A stretch of DNA of 64,000 nt from Chrysomallon squamiferum (GCA_012295275.1 CM022671.1:2939386-3003385); one strand, 5' to 3'; counted from the first letter of the stretch, positions 21,616 through 33,665 are shown. The notes: generated from the sequence alone by a model not told the origin. Translations and numbers: made by a program.

Positions 21616-22256
21616 CTTAAAAAAAGAGAAAAAGATATATATAGACACACACACACACACACAGAAATACCCACACATGATTAGAGTATAAATACTTTAT
21701 AAATATTTGCCAGCAATACTAATTTAATAAAATTTGTGACATTTTAAGATTTCTTGTTATTATTTGTATGTTATATATATATATTTTTTCAAACATTTTA
21801 TTTAATATCACATGATGTTAATATGACCAATCAAATTAACTATCACAATGTTTGAAAATAAGGAGAAAAAGCAAAAAGAAGGTAAATACATATTGTACTT
21901 TTTATTGTTACATTTTTTAATTTTATTTCTTTGCTGTAAATAGACTGACAATAAATAACATGTCTGAGGAAAAGCAGAGACTGGTAGTTTCTCTATTTTC
22001 ACAGCTGTGCAAATTCTAATGTTAAAGTAAACAGATGAAACAATGCTGGATCCATTCTTCTGCTGGAGATTCTTTATATTTCTAAACAAGGAAAAATGGC
22101 ATGTTCCACACTTCTATTACATCATTATATTATTTCCATCCTTCATTATTAGTAAAGGTTTAGACTTAGTCAAAACAAAATACTTTGAAATGTACCTGTG
22201 TTATTATTCTTATTTTTTTATATTTTAAGTTTCTAAAATCAAAATGCAGCACATAC

Positions 22257-22304
22257 CTTTCACAGTCCAATGATGTAAGTGTTGGCATCAAACTTTTATA
22301 AAAT
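22257..22304 (-). CDS. FANCD2: FANCD2 exon (FYKSLMPTLTSLDCE)
   Basis: 48 nt, phase 2 in and out (AATTAG| ... AG|GTATGT). Encodes FYKSLMPTLTSLDCE, matching the region before the conserved LLGIDI motif. Confidence 0.83.
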
Positions 22305-22965
22305 CTAATTTTGAAAAACAAAAGGGATAACATTACACCATTTAATAAAAAAATATATATTAAAACTGGGAAAGAAGCATTCAATAATAACATCTTGATA
22401 CATTTTAATATCAACTATCAGAAATCTTCTGTATATATACCATTCCACTAATTAGCAACATGAATCTTTAATATGATAAATTACATAGGTACCACAAACT
22501 TTAATATTTCAGTCATTGAGAATTGGTTGGAACATGATAAAGTCAAAAAATAAAAAAATAAAATTATAAATGAAAACTAATATGATCAGTATTTAGAAGA
22601 GACATTTACCTTTACAGATATTTAAAATATTTAATATAGACTAAACAAAAAATTAAACCTATACACCATATCTTAAGTAGTTTAATAAAATGATCTACAT
22701 GTATGCAGTTTTATATATTATAATTTATTACTTAAAGAAAAACACACAACTTTTTAATTGTCTTTAATCATGCAATTTTCTGTTCTACTAGTGATGAAAA
22801 AGCTACATTCTAGTTGATCTATAATTATTTTGTGAGAATAAGAATGTGGGTGTTTACACACACACATAAATGCATACATACATAAATATATTTAAAATCA
22901 TTCTAATTTTAACAAATTTCAGGGGTAAAATATTATTTTAAATAAAAATAACTAATGATTGTTAC

Positions 22966-23015
22966 CTTTCAGATTTTTCAATATAATCTTGAAATCCTTG
23001 TAAAAATTCTACAAC
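22966..23015 (-). CDS. FANCD2: FANCD2 exon (VVEFLQGFQDYIE...)
   Basis: 50 nt between TTGGAAG| and AG|GTAACA. Encodes VVEFLQGFQDYIEKSE, aligning with human IIEEFVSGLESYIE. Leaves in phase 2. Confidence 0.85.
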
Positions 23016-23854
23016 CTTCCAAAATAAAATTAATAATAATGTACACACATTATAAAGTCACAAAAATACAAAAAGAATATACATCTTCAGCAAATTAATA
23101 ACTGCAGGGCAGAAAAAAAGAAAAAAAAAGGTAAAATGATTTTACAAAATTGAGAACCAGTTTTACCCACAACATAAAATCTAAAAACACACTAATTAAT
23201 AAAAATAAAACTATAAATACATTATTTCTATTAAGAATTATACTTCTATATTTTTGTTTTCTTTTATCACAGTTTTTACACTTGTACTGGTAAACACATA
23301 AAATTCCAAAACATGTCTGGGATTAACAGATTAATATTTTCACACAACACCAATGGGAACAAATTCCAATACTTAGTTTTGTGATAAATAGTTACTTTTA
23401 TTTTTGGCATATTTTGATACTAGTACCCCATTTCAAACTACTGGGGTTCTTCACAGACAAGCATTTCTACAGAATAACAGAAATTAGTTTTTATATACAC
23501 ATTTCAAAAGAAATAATATTTTTGAAAAAACTGAAAAGTTGAATGAAGGATATATGAAAGAAATTCTTAATATTTCCAAGATTTTCTTTCTGTCATTTTC
23601 CGGTGTTTGTTTCCAAATTTGTAATCAGTAGCACAAATAGTGTTCATGCAGTATCTGCCAGAAAATGTTATCTGTGTACATGAACTTTCTTTTGCAAAAA
23701 AATTGAAACATTTGTCTGAAAATATAAATTTTGTTTTTACATTTTCTTAATGGTTGAATCAAAAATTAAAAAAATGTATTAATTTCTTCAAATTTTCACA
23801 TTTTTTGGCTTGTGTGTCCCCTTAACCAAACTAAGAAAATAATTAAATAAATAC

Positions 23855-23922
23855 ATCAGGATAACTGTTGTGTCTCTTCAGTGCTGTGTTAATATTTCTC
23901 TGAAACACTGCCTGGTCCACAC
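23855..23922 (-). CDS. FANCD2: FANCD2 exon (VDQAVFQRN...)
   Basis: 68 nt, phase 1 in, phase 0 out. Encodes GVDQAVFQRNINTALKRHNS and YPD, against human [21 protein letters not shown]. The donor is GAT|GTATTT. Confidence 0.9.
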
Positions 23923-25017
23923 CTGAAACAAAACAAAACATTAAAATTAACACAATATTCAGTACAAGCAGCTTGTGCATCAGTTGTAGCATGAAGGAAG
24001 AACAGTTTAAATAAATATTTATATATATATATATATATAACATGTTTTATACATACTTTTAAGGACCATAGCAACAATAACTCAATGAGTTAGGAAATAC
24101 GGAACCAGTGACCTATTTTTTTCAGCAAGAAGGCAAAGTTTTACACATATCTTTCCACAAATATGAAAATGCAAATTTTCATTAGTAGTAAAAATGTGTG
24201 TTTAATATAGTCACCCTAGTTGATAAATTATAAAAATACTTCAATTAAACTAAGAATTTCTGTGGACAAATGGCCTAAACATTATATACAGATTAAAGAC
24301 AAAAATAAAGTACAACAACTTGGAACCTTTCACTGTGATGTTACTGTACTGAGATTATGTTGTATTGTGTTGTGGTATGTTTTGCTATTTTAAACGTCCT
24401 CAGAAAATAGAGAGAAAAAAACAAAAGACAATTATTAGAAAAGGATGAGTTCATGAAAATTATGTTTACAAACTGCTTTTATAAGGTTTATTTGTAACAC
24501 TAAAGGTGTACTTTAAAACATATATATATTTTTTTAAATCAGCCAGCATTTAATGTGGATACTATATCATGGTTTTGATTGTTTAACAAAAAAAAATATG
24601 GAAATATTATGTCCCAAAAGTTTATATAATTTTATACACATACATAACCTTTACTTGTGTACAAGTCACACCTTGATACAAAATTAATTAAATGCACATG
24701 GATATACTGAACACTGGTGGTTTATAAAAAAATCTGCCATTCTGCGTTTAGTGACTTTCATTTTTATTATAACTATTATACAGAAAGGTGAGTGGGCCAG
24801 AACACATATAAAATTTCTATTAACTGATCAGTATAAAGTTGGCAAAATAAACTCTGTGTTCCAAATCCTACGTACAAGTCATATCCCAACTTTCAGTAAT
24901 GAATTAATCTACAACATGTGGCTATAAAACCTTTTGAATATGATCACTGTGAGTGTTCATATACAAAATAAAAATATCTCCTATCTGATTATTTGTTGTA
25001 AACCATACAAATGTTAC

Positions 25018-25149
25018 CTATTTCATTATTTTTCTTTCCTGTACTAAGCGTGAAACCTGCTTTATAAACCATCTGAGCAAACAGAGACTTGTCTGTGTAA
25101 ATATCATCAGTTACCTCCTCTTCATTTCTCCGTTTCTGTTTACTCCCAT
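25018..25149 (-). CDS. FANCD2: FANCD2 exon (NEEEVTDDIY...)
   Basis: 132 nt, phase 1 in and out (TTTCAG| ... ATAG|GTAACA). It encodes KQKRRNEEEVTDDIY and LFAQMVYKAGFTLSTG, aligning with the human NEVEEND...KISGIILKTG segment. Confidence 0.88.
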
Positions 25150-26257
25150 CTGAAATAAATTACTAAACATTACAAACATACTAACAACTTAGACATCATC
25201 TCACAATACAACATAAATCAAAAAGACTAAACTTTGGTGTATTGGTTTGTTCATAAACTACAGTTAAAATACACACACACAAAAAAAGACATATGGCAAT
25301 AAAATAATTGAGGGGGTTTTTTTGTTGTTTTTTGGAGGATACAGTAGTTCAAGAAGAGATTAAATAATTTACTTATTTAGTCTTTTCAGTTTCAATTCAT
25401 TATTTGTATATTGATCTTTTACACAAGCAACAGACTAAACATACAGATAGATCAAAACTGAATATCTGTAAATTTTAAAATTTAAGCATTTCAAGAACAA
25501 AACATTTAAAAACACAGGAGGAAATGAAAGTGGCTGCACTCTTTTCAAGGTGAATTATGTTATAGCTATACTTTTTTATTATTTAACCAGCTTTACAGGT
25601 TATTGTTTTTTATTTTTTTTATTTCCATTATTAGTCTTTCTTGTAAAATTTTCGGAATTACTAATAAAATATCTTTTTTCTAAATATAAGTGTTGATTTT
25701 TATTTATTTTTTTGTGCATAGCTTTGTTTTATTTTATATAATTTCTGGTGCATGGACAACTTGGCCTGTGGATTCTTGGAACAAAATTTGTAGAGATAAA
25801 TCATGCATGTGACAGTCATAATGTTAGCTGTGCATAGTGTAGAGTCCATGCCATAGCTTATTATAATAACAGTATCAGATGGGTTTCTAGAAAAGTATAA
25901 AGTAATAATAATGGCCATTGTACTGTTGGTAGACATGATCATGAAGTACCTAAAGCATAATCCACCCCAAAGTGCTCTTTATTATATTAAAATATGTTTG
26001 TTTTCCTTTAACTGACATTTTGGCTTAAGGTGGGACTATTTCAAAACCAACAGAAACAGATTCATTTATTCAAGAACAGTTTTAATTTAAAAAAAAACAC
26101 TTTTAAGTTATAAGATTCTGTCTGTGTCCCATTTTTTTCAGAACTGTGGGCTGAGTGGTTCCCTTGGCCAAGCTGTTTGACATTCCCAGTTTATAATTTA
26201 CTACAATCAGCCAAAGATTGATTTACATTTAAACAAAATGAAAAATACATATCAAAC

Positions 26258-26294
26258 CTAAAGATGAAGAATTTTTTCTTTTTGTTTTCTGCAT
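26258..26294 (-). CDS. FANCD2: FANCD2 start exon
   Basis: ATG at 26294, giving MQKTKRKNSSSL with a basic N-terminus like other FANCD2 proteins, ending phase 1 before GTTTGA. An acceptor-like TTTTCCAG lies 4 bases upstream of the ATG, so a non-coding first exon probably lies further upstream. Confidence 0.7.
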
Positions 26295-27077
26295 TTTTCT
26301 GGAAAATAAAAATAATATATATAAATAAATGCTATTAATAATGTTACATGCGACTGTAATTGAAACAGAAATACAGATAGAAAAAATAAATAGCAATAAT
26401 AATTATTAAATTATTAGAACAATAACAGTTTTATTGTCTGAAAGTGAAAAGATTATATTTTATTTATTTATCATTTTTTTTTTTTTTTTTTTATAAATTC
26501 TATTATTATTATTGTAGTAGTAGTAATAGAACAATAAATGTTTTATTGTTTGAAAGGATTATATTTTATTTTAGTTATAATTTTTTTTATTATTATTATT
26601 ATTATTTTTTTTTTTTATAAATTCTATTATTATTATTGTAGTAGTAGTAGTAATAGCAGAAATTTAATTTAAAAAAAAAAAAATAAAAACGTTTGCAGGT
26701 TTCGGGCCAAAGATCTGATCTGCGAGTATGAAAACTACGTGTTCGATTGAAGGCATCAGTATACTATAACATAACATGATTATGATGATAATTATTACCA
26801 ATTTACATCATTACAATGTAATTTACGTGTCATTGTTTGTGGTTTATTCGAGTCATTGTTATTTGTTATCATTATCATATTATGTTTAAACTAGTGTCGT
26901 AGTGACTTTAGAAGTTTAGCACTTTCTTTAGAAAGATAGGAAAAAGATTTTGTTTTCCAAAAATTTCACATATATTTACAAACATAATCAATCCACCACT
27001 GGACTAACCTTTCAACTAGAATAAATAAACATTTTACTCTTTGACTTAATGTGAAAGTTATTTCCGAATAAAAATTA

Positions 27078-27123
27078 TTTCCCGCGTTTTTATATTCTGT
27101 TTCCGGATTTTCATTATGCTAAT
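27078..27123 (-). promoter_or_regulatory. Putative FANCD2 promoter elements (E2F/ETS/octamer-like)
   Basis: TTTCCCGCG (27078-27086) fits the E2F consensus, TTCCGG (27101-27106) fits an ETS site and ATGCTAAT follows. E2F control is typical of replication and repair genes. The position ~800 bp upstream of the start codon would suit a non-coding first exon whose intron ends at the TTTTCCAG before the ATG. The cluster is copied at 34628-34673. No TATA box is seen. This is a motif match only. Confidence 0.35.
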
Positions 27124-29038
27124 TTCTAAAAAACAATTTGGAATTATTACATTTACTGTTTGTTTTTCTTCTTCTTCTTCAGCTTTTTTTTTTTTTTTTT
27201 TTTTTTTTTTATAGAAATTATTTACCTTTTAGCTTTTAACATTACTCTGTAAGGCTTAACACCTTGACCATGAAAACCTCAATATTTTTTGGAAAAACAC
27301 ACTCGTTTGTAGTCTGTATAATGTACATTTATGAATTTAATGTTTTAATACTTTAATACTACATTACTTTTTAAATTGTTGTTGTTATTATTATTACCAT
27401 AACAACAACAAGATAATAATAATAATTTTTATTATTACTATTATTATATAGTTACAAACTGTAGCAACTTCAATGACGTCCATGAAAACTTGATTGCCCC
27501 CCCCACAGAGGAACGTTCCAGTCAGCGAGAGGCAGATTCGTAATATTCGAAAGTTGTTTATTATAGGTCCTGTCTCTACTATGTTAAAAAATGGAAAATC
27601 TGAAGTCTTATCGCACAAATGTTACATTGTACTGTGGGAAAAATAAAAAAATAAAAAATAAAATGCTTTAACTCTTCATCGGGTTAGTCGTCCCCTCGCT
27701 ATAAATCTTTGATCGTGTATTGTGAACATTGTACATGCATTACTTTTTAAAACAAGTATACATTTTTTGCCGAACCACGTTGTAATTCATGGTTCACCTC
27801 CGAGTTACTTTTCCTAAACGAGAACCTCCTGAATTCTATTTGATGTTTCCTGTTGGTGAGCAAAATGATAATTATTTTCAAAGATGTCGATTTAACCGTA
27901 TAAATTATTAAGTAATTAAATCTGGGTTGAAATGAAATCGAGCTGCTTACGTACACATTTTCTAACGGTGTCTCCATTAAATCATCGAAATTATTTAGGC
28001 ACATCACTTCTCGACAAAATGTTAGTTTCAAACTGTGATGAGAGGCCTAATGCACAAAATCTGTGTGGTTTTTTAGTAGTTTATTTATGATTATGGATTC
28101 AGTAGTATTTACCTTTTTATTTGATTTTTCACCGGTTATGGCAATGCCTTCGATATAAATATTGGAACTGGTGATCGAATAAGTGTGGTAGATTGGTGTC
28201 TTTCGGAAAAATTAAGCTTGTTATGTTTGAAACGTGGTTCAATAATACAACATACACAATAAATAATAACGGTAGGTGATTCAGTACAAATTTCCTTATT
28301 CAGTCTCTTCTTCACTTTGACATTTGCTTCAGAAAATCCGCTCTTACTTTCACTCATCCTCTCAAAAATATATTATCCAAAATCACTTCTTAAGTTTTAG
28401 CCTGGTGAAATTCAACATATACTACATGTAAGTACTATCAAGATATAATTCATTATCCTTTCATATTTGTGTCTGTGTTATTATTATACTCTGACTGTAA
28501 ATTGTGTTGAGCCCCACTCTCAGGAGAAAAGGGCACTCAACAAGTCTCCTTATTATTACCTAGACTTTACAGGCAGTAAACAGCAATTTGTAAAAAGAAG
28601 AAAAGAAGAATTACCGCGCCGCTACCACCACAATTAACATTTCAGATTTTCTAATTTCTCCAATCTAAATGTATTTCACATCTAGATTTTTTCTTTCTGA
28701 TTAACTTGGTATGAAAACTATGTCTGTAGTAAATCCAATCTGAAATGTAGGATAGGTATGTAACTTTATTTATGTAAAATATTCTCCGCATTTGTCAACC
28801 AGAAGTAGTTTTGCAGCTAGAGGAAAACCATCTGGTGCTTTGGACTGTAAACAAATAATTATCACAGTATTTGTTTCAGGAAAGCCTGAATCAATGGATT
28901 GAAATTAAATTAATTTCTGGGATGTAAAACTGCCATTATTCCCTTATTCTTCAAAAAGTAGTCCGCATACAGTAGTGCTTCTATCATCTCACTCTATCAC
29001 AGAACTAAACAAGAACAACCAAAATTAATAACATTTTT

Positions 29039-29362
29039 GTGGCATGTTGGACAGAATTGCTTTGTTTGCCATTGGATGGTGTTGAAAACATCATCAAATC
29101 TCTACAAAGAATTGCTATGCCAAATGCTAATGATTTGGTAGGTTATTTTGATTCGACTTATATGAATGAACACTACAGGAAATTATTTAGAAACGGCTGT
29201 AACATCATCAGTAACATTCTTGGACAGTTTCAAGCAGACGTCTGGTGTGCACTGGAGGCAACTCTCAGTGAGTGGGAAGGATGGAACAACACGTTTTTTT
29301 CACTTGTCACGGTGACTAGTCAGACTGGTATTAATGCTTTAAAGTTGGCTCGTCCCGTCTAA
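29039..29362 (+). pseudogene. MULE-transposase-like fossil ORF, copy 1
   Basis: An intact 107-codon frame. YFDSTYMNEHYRKLF and ADVWCALEATLSEWEGWNNT followed by FFSLV resemble the late part of FLYWCH-type MULE transposases (Y-D-TY ... W.V..AT ... CEGWNN.F..LV), where the residues between AT and EGWNN are shortened. It starts ATGGCATGTTGG-like within a copied block and ends GCTCGTCCCGTCTAA. No terminal inverted repeats or catalytic triad were identified, so it cannot transpose alone. Preserved in three copies. Confidence 0.55.
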
Positions 29363-30216
29363 GGGTTAACAGACTATAAAAGCGTCACGTGACAAAGTGT
29401 TAATGATCTGAGGCAGTTTAAACTACTAAAAGACTAGTTTGTATCCACTAGAGAATAATAACGCAAACAAGAATTGAATATGGGTAATTGTTTCATGTAT
29501 CACATAAATTAACCATCAATGGCAAACAAATGTAATTTAATCGTAAGATTCTTACGATATAATGCAAATGAAAATAACGCTGATATACGTTTTGTAAACA
29601 TATAAATCATTATTTTATTTTATTTTATTTGTTAAATATTTTATAAATGCTGATATCAGGATAACTGTCAGATTTGTCTATTGAAGAAACAAAATATGAA
29701 AACTGTTCATCGTATTTAACAACTCGTCTCAGTAACGGACATTTCTGTGGTCGTAAATTCCCCGAGAAGAAAAATTCTAACTAAAGAAATATACCTTTGT
29801 TTACATACTGAATGGAGTTAAAATACATTTCTGTGCAGTGGTCGTAATTCCCCGAGAAGAAAGATTTCTATCTAAAGAAATATAACTTTGTTTATATACT
29901 GAATAGAGTTACAATAGATTTCTTGAGAATGCGAAAGTGATCACCACACATGGTCATTTGATAGCTGTCGTAGTAACTTTTAGATCACGCGAGTTTTCAC
30001 GACTAATTAAATAAATAAAAAAGGAAGATATTTTGTATCTTATGAGTTGAAACAAGATTATTAAAGTGGTTCCTTTAGTCGTGTTAAAACTGTCGTCTAC
30101 TTTTTCATTTTATTTTACTTTTGTTTTTTCATTATTTCAAATGCACTATAATAATTGTTATTAAAAGAAAAAAAAAAGTATTTCCTTTGTTTATATATTT
30201 ATTTATTTAGTAGTGG

Positions 30217-30263
30217 TAATAGCTGTCGCGGTTGTTGATGTTGTTGTCGTTGTACTGTCTTAA
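30217..30263. repeat. GTT/GTTGTC-rich phrase conserved in every array copy
   Basis: TAGCTGTCGCGGTTGTTGATG and following GTTGTC triplets occur here and at about 37.88, 43.32, 48.04 and 53.40 kb. Useful as a landmark for the five homologous modules. Confidence 0.7.
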
Positions 30264-31384
30264 TGTTATCTTTTATCGAAACAGCCATTCATCATGATGC
30301 ATTAAATAGAAATTTAATATATTTAGCACCATATACGTTTTTCTAACAATTCATGTATATTGTGCATAAATGATTTTGTAAAAACCTTCGTTTAACCATT
30401 ATCTTTAGAAACATGATTAACAAGGAAGACTGAAGTTTCTATTAAGCTTAACATTACATAAATCAACTAAAAAACAGTGAGTACGATTATATAATTTATT
30501 AGTAACTTTAACAAAGTAATAAATATAAAAAAAATAAAAAATAAATAAAAATAAAACACTTTTTACATCACGGAAATTAGATATATGTGAAAAATAGATT
30601 AATAACAAAGCCTACTATGGAAAGAAAACTTGCCCATGCAAACAAAACCTACAAAGTTAAAAGTCTCTGTATTTCTTTGTCAACTTAGCACAGGTGATAA
30701 TACTTCTACGCAGATTAAAGTAGTTTTTATTAACTATTACTTGGTTTAAACAAAAAATGTACTAATGTTATTTCAAGTTGACTGATAATATAGATCAAAC
30801 GGCTAAAAAGGCAGAAGGAAAATTGTATATAGTAATAGTATTGTATACACTTTTGGTAAGCACTTTTGGCCAGGAAGAACGCCCTTCGATCTCTACCCCC
30901 ATACAAAATTAAAACAACCACAGTTGGATAACAGATTTAAAGTTTGGTTTTATAATAGTTACATTTGGTATTTATTATCACGTTTATTTTTTTAAATTCC
31001 ACATTATTTTGTACTATTTTATACGTAACTTAAGGAAATCCTTCATTGTGTGATAGGACACTTCGTCGATAGAAATTTGTTTTGTAAAGTATGCGTTCTT
31101 GAATACATTTACAAGCCAAAATGTTACCGCCAATAATATTTTCTTACTTACAGAATCATTTTTTTTAATTTTTTTTTTTTTTTTTTTTTTTTTTTTGATT
31201 TTTGATTTATTTATTTAATTTATTTATTTATTTTTTTTTTTTTTGATTTTTCATGTTTAGCTGTATATAGTTAAAAAACGACATGATGAATTTTGTTACT
31301 GGTTTTAAATCACATAATGCAAATTTGTGCAATCCAGCATTTATATTAATTGACTTTACAAAATGAAGATAAAACTACAAGAGT

Positions 31385-31385
<1 letters not shown>

Positions 31386-31473
<88 letters not shown>
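31386..31473. repeat. (AG)n microsatellite, array copy 1
   Basis: About 44 AG units. Homologous tracts of different length occur at 39038-39108, 45157-45225 and 49199-49280. Confidence 0.95.
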
Positions 31474-31475
<2 letters not shown>

Positions 31476-31702
31476 GTTTTCTTATGAATTTTAAATTTGT
31501 CACTGGTACATGACAAAAATACGTATACACTTAGATAAGTATAAAACTAGATGATGCAGATAATTTACGAACACATAATGATAATAATAGCACAATATCA
31601 CAAAACGAACGAGTGCCTTACTACACATGCAATAAAGTGATCAACCTTAAAAAAATAGTAATAATAAAATAATAAATTAAATAACAATAATAATAATAAT
31701 AA

Positions 31703-31733
<31 letters not shown>

Positions 31734-31766
31734 AAGAAGAAGAAGAAGAAGAAGAAGAAGAAGACG
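31703..31766. repeat. (AAT)n-(AAG)n-GACGAC triplet tract
   Basis: Triplet tract shared by array copies with different lengths (also near 39312-39376 and 49487-49542). Confidence 0.9.
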
Positions 31767-31920
31767 ACGAACAATAACAATAAGTAAATAAATAAATAGA
31801 AACCATCTACTAATCAAAGGAAAAAAGTAATGGAATTTTTTAGCATGTGATTATCACATGCTGTAACTTTCCACTGCTGTTTGAATATATCGATACAATC
31901 GTTTTCGAGGAAAAGAAATA

Positions 31921-32076
31921 CTATCCGGTTAAGAACAGTATATAAATTTGTCGTTGTCTCCGGTTTGCTCAGTTAGATCAAAACACCCGACCTAAATGTG
32001 TGAATTCGCTATTCGGTTTTGTGATGTCAAAACGGGCTTAGCAAAGATCAAGAAAGCAATGAAACATTAGGTAAGT
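31921..32076 (+). promoter_or_regulatory. TATA-box / micro-exon module, copy 1
   Basis: CTATCCGG, a TATA box (GTATATAAAT, 31939-31948), a GCTCAGTT phrase, ATG at 31996 followed by a 24-codon frame beginning MCEFAIRFCDVKTG and a stop placed exactly before a consensus donor TAG|GTAAGT (32071). An acceptor-like TTATTTCAG ends at 32151. It looks like the promoter and first exon of an unknown gene or element. Copies lie at 39531, 45538, 49698 and, degenerate, 57605. Confidence 0.45.
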
Positions 32077-32440
32077 AGATCTATGTGAGTTTGAAGGTTA
32101 TTTTTATTGCTTTGTTGTTGCTGCTGTTTTTATATTTCAATGTTATTTCAGATTTTTCTGTTTGTGGTGATAACGAAAATATTACTGATATTATTATAAT
32201 TTTGATTATTATTATTGTTATTGTCATTAATATTATTATTATTACTATTATTATTATTATTAATTGCTTAGTGTTTAAAACGGGTATTAAGTAGGTATAT
32301 GCAAAAAAACAAAACACTTCGCTCTCGCGAGATTTCGGCGCGATCCTTACTGGGCAGCATCAAAAAGTGCGGTCTTCAAAAATTTCCTTACGTCGGTCCA
32401 TTTAAAAAATCTTTTTAAAGAAACTTAGTTTGATAACGTA

Positions 32441-32773
32441 TTATACATATCTTGCCACAAACTCGTTTTCGATTTCTGAATACTGATCACGGAGATATTG
32501 ATCAAATTTTTGATGAAAAAATATTTTTTGGAAACGTCTTGGGTGAGTCAAGCAATCAAAATATGTTCCCCGTATAGAAATGCTACTTTTGTGCTTAATT
32601 TCAACAAATGTTATGTTTGCGAGCGAGGATTCTGTGGTTGCGAAAAACTGTTTACGTAATGCGGACGTAATTAACCAGTGCATTGGTTTAAAGATGAACA
32701 AACAGTTCATCATTGATTGCTCTTGTGCTTCAAAGGAAAATCCATCGAATAAAGTTATTTTAGCGGTAGGCAT
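32441..32773 (-). other. Unknown 110-codon ORF, array copy 1
   Basis: Open on the - strand with protein-like composition (PRRFQKIFFHQKFDQYLRD, YSEIENEFVARYV). The + strand is also open across most of it (32580-32906), so the true frame is uncertain. Copies at 40.0-40.3 and 50.2-50.5 kb are interrupted by a ~30-base difference and stops. I recognise no family. Confidence 0.25.
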
Positions 32774-33499
32774 CAGTCACGAGGCTCACACCTTTAAACA
32801 TCTTGGATGTTTTATTAAGACTCAGCCTGGAGTAACGAGGTGCTTAAATGGCCACCTAACAAGGAATATAAACGCTAAATTGACAGCAGTCTTTATAAAT
32901 CAATAAGTCTATCTATCCACTAGAGAAATAAACACAAGTTAAGGTTCACGTTAATTATTTAATTATGATAAACAGGTGACTTGATAATATTATATTATAC
33001 AATAACAAAACATATGTTTAAGTAATTTTGATTAATGATACGAGTAAGGTCATACAGGGAACCAAGACAAAATAAGAATCCGCACGGAGGAGAGATTAAA
33101 ACCTTAAAACTTTAGGTATAATAAATGTTATTGACACAGGTTAATTGCACATTACATTCTTATCAAAATAACAATAGACAATTGCTTACCATACTCGTCC
33201 GTAAAGAAAATATTCAAAAACATTGGTTTTCCCCGACTGAAGAGATTTCGTGTTGACCTGTTCCTTTCCTCCTTAATTATTTGAACCTTGAATCTTGAAA
33301 AACATTAACGTGCTAATCAGAGCAAGCTGTTGTGGAGCGCGTCTAAGACAGGTACGCTTTCTGACAGGTATGGATGGAGAACTCTTTTTACGTGCCCACG
33401 TCCAATTCAAGGTTCGGGCACGCCTCTGACAGGTAACCTTAATTATCAAATACCAGCCCTTTTTATAAGAACGCCATGGAGTTGAAAAATTGGCTAAAA

Positions 33500-33665
33500 C
33501 AATAAAAAACGTGTATGTGGTTGAAGTAACAATTTGTTACGCAATTTCAATTCCGTGGCATCAAAATAAAAAGCGTAGATGTGATTGAAGTAACAGTTCG
33601 TTACGCAATAAAAAGTGCGTGTGTGATCGAAGTAACAAATTGTTACGGAATCTCAATTCCGTGTC
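33500..33665. repeat. Palindromic GTAAC triplicate, copy 1
   Basis: Three imperfect repeats of GAAGTAACA(R)TTYGTTACG separated by ~55-65 bp. The third contains GTAACAAATTGTTAC, a near-perfect palindrome. Homologous clusters lie at 41.05-41.21 and 51.24-51.39 kb. Confidence 0.7.

Larger units (their letters stand above)
11288..26294 (-). pseudogene. FANCD2: FANCD2 locus (Fanconi anaemia group D2), frame disrupted
   Basis: FANCD2 pairs with FANCI in the nucleus and is monoubiquitinated to direct DNA interstrand crosslink repair. Exons collinear with the vertebrate protein run from MQKTKRKNSSSL (26294) to an acidic C-terminus. Strong matches include VDQAVFQRNINTALKRH, QLTVPILDALSN, LPAIVVKF-like LPIVVKFLLQTV, RELDISVF, LPALCNHLEAV and [13 protein letters not shown]. 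Splice sites are intact throughout. The frame is broken by ten extra bases (19809-19818), a TGA (19337-19339) and an ATTG duplication (14047-14054). Residues equivalent to human ~340-880, including the ubiquitination lysine (K561 in human), are missing around the 200-N gap, and ~76 residues are missing between 12533 and 12291. It is either a young pseudogene or a poorly assembled gene. The introns hold only AT-rich sequence and SSRs. Confidence 0.85.

Noticed and set aside
31598-31806. Poly-Phe and poly-Ser open frames
   Set aside because: Translation of an AAG/AAT triplet tract; low complexity with no start context.
33500-33665. CRISPR-like array
   Set aside because: The repeats are imperfect, only three in number, in a eukaryotic genome, and the spacers are also duplicated between copies.
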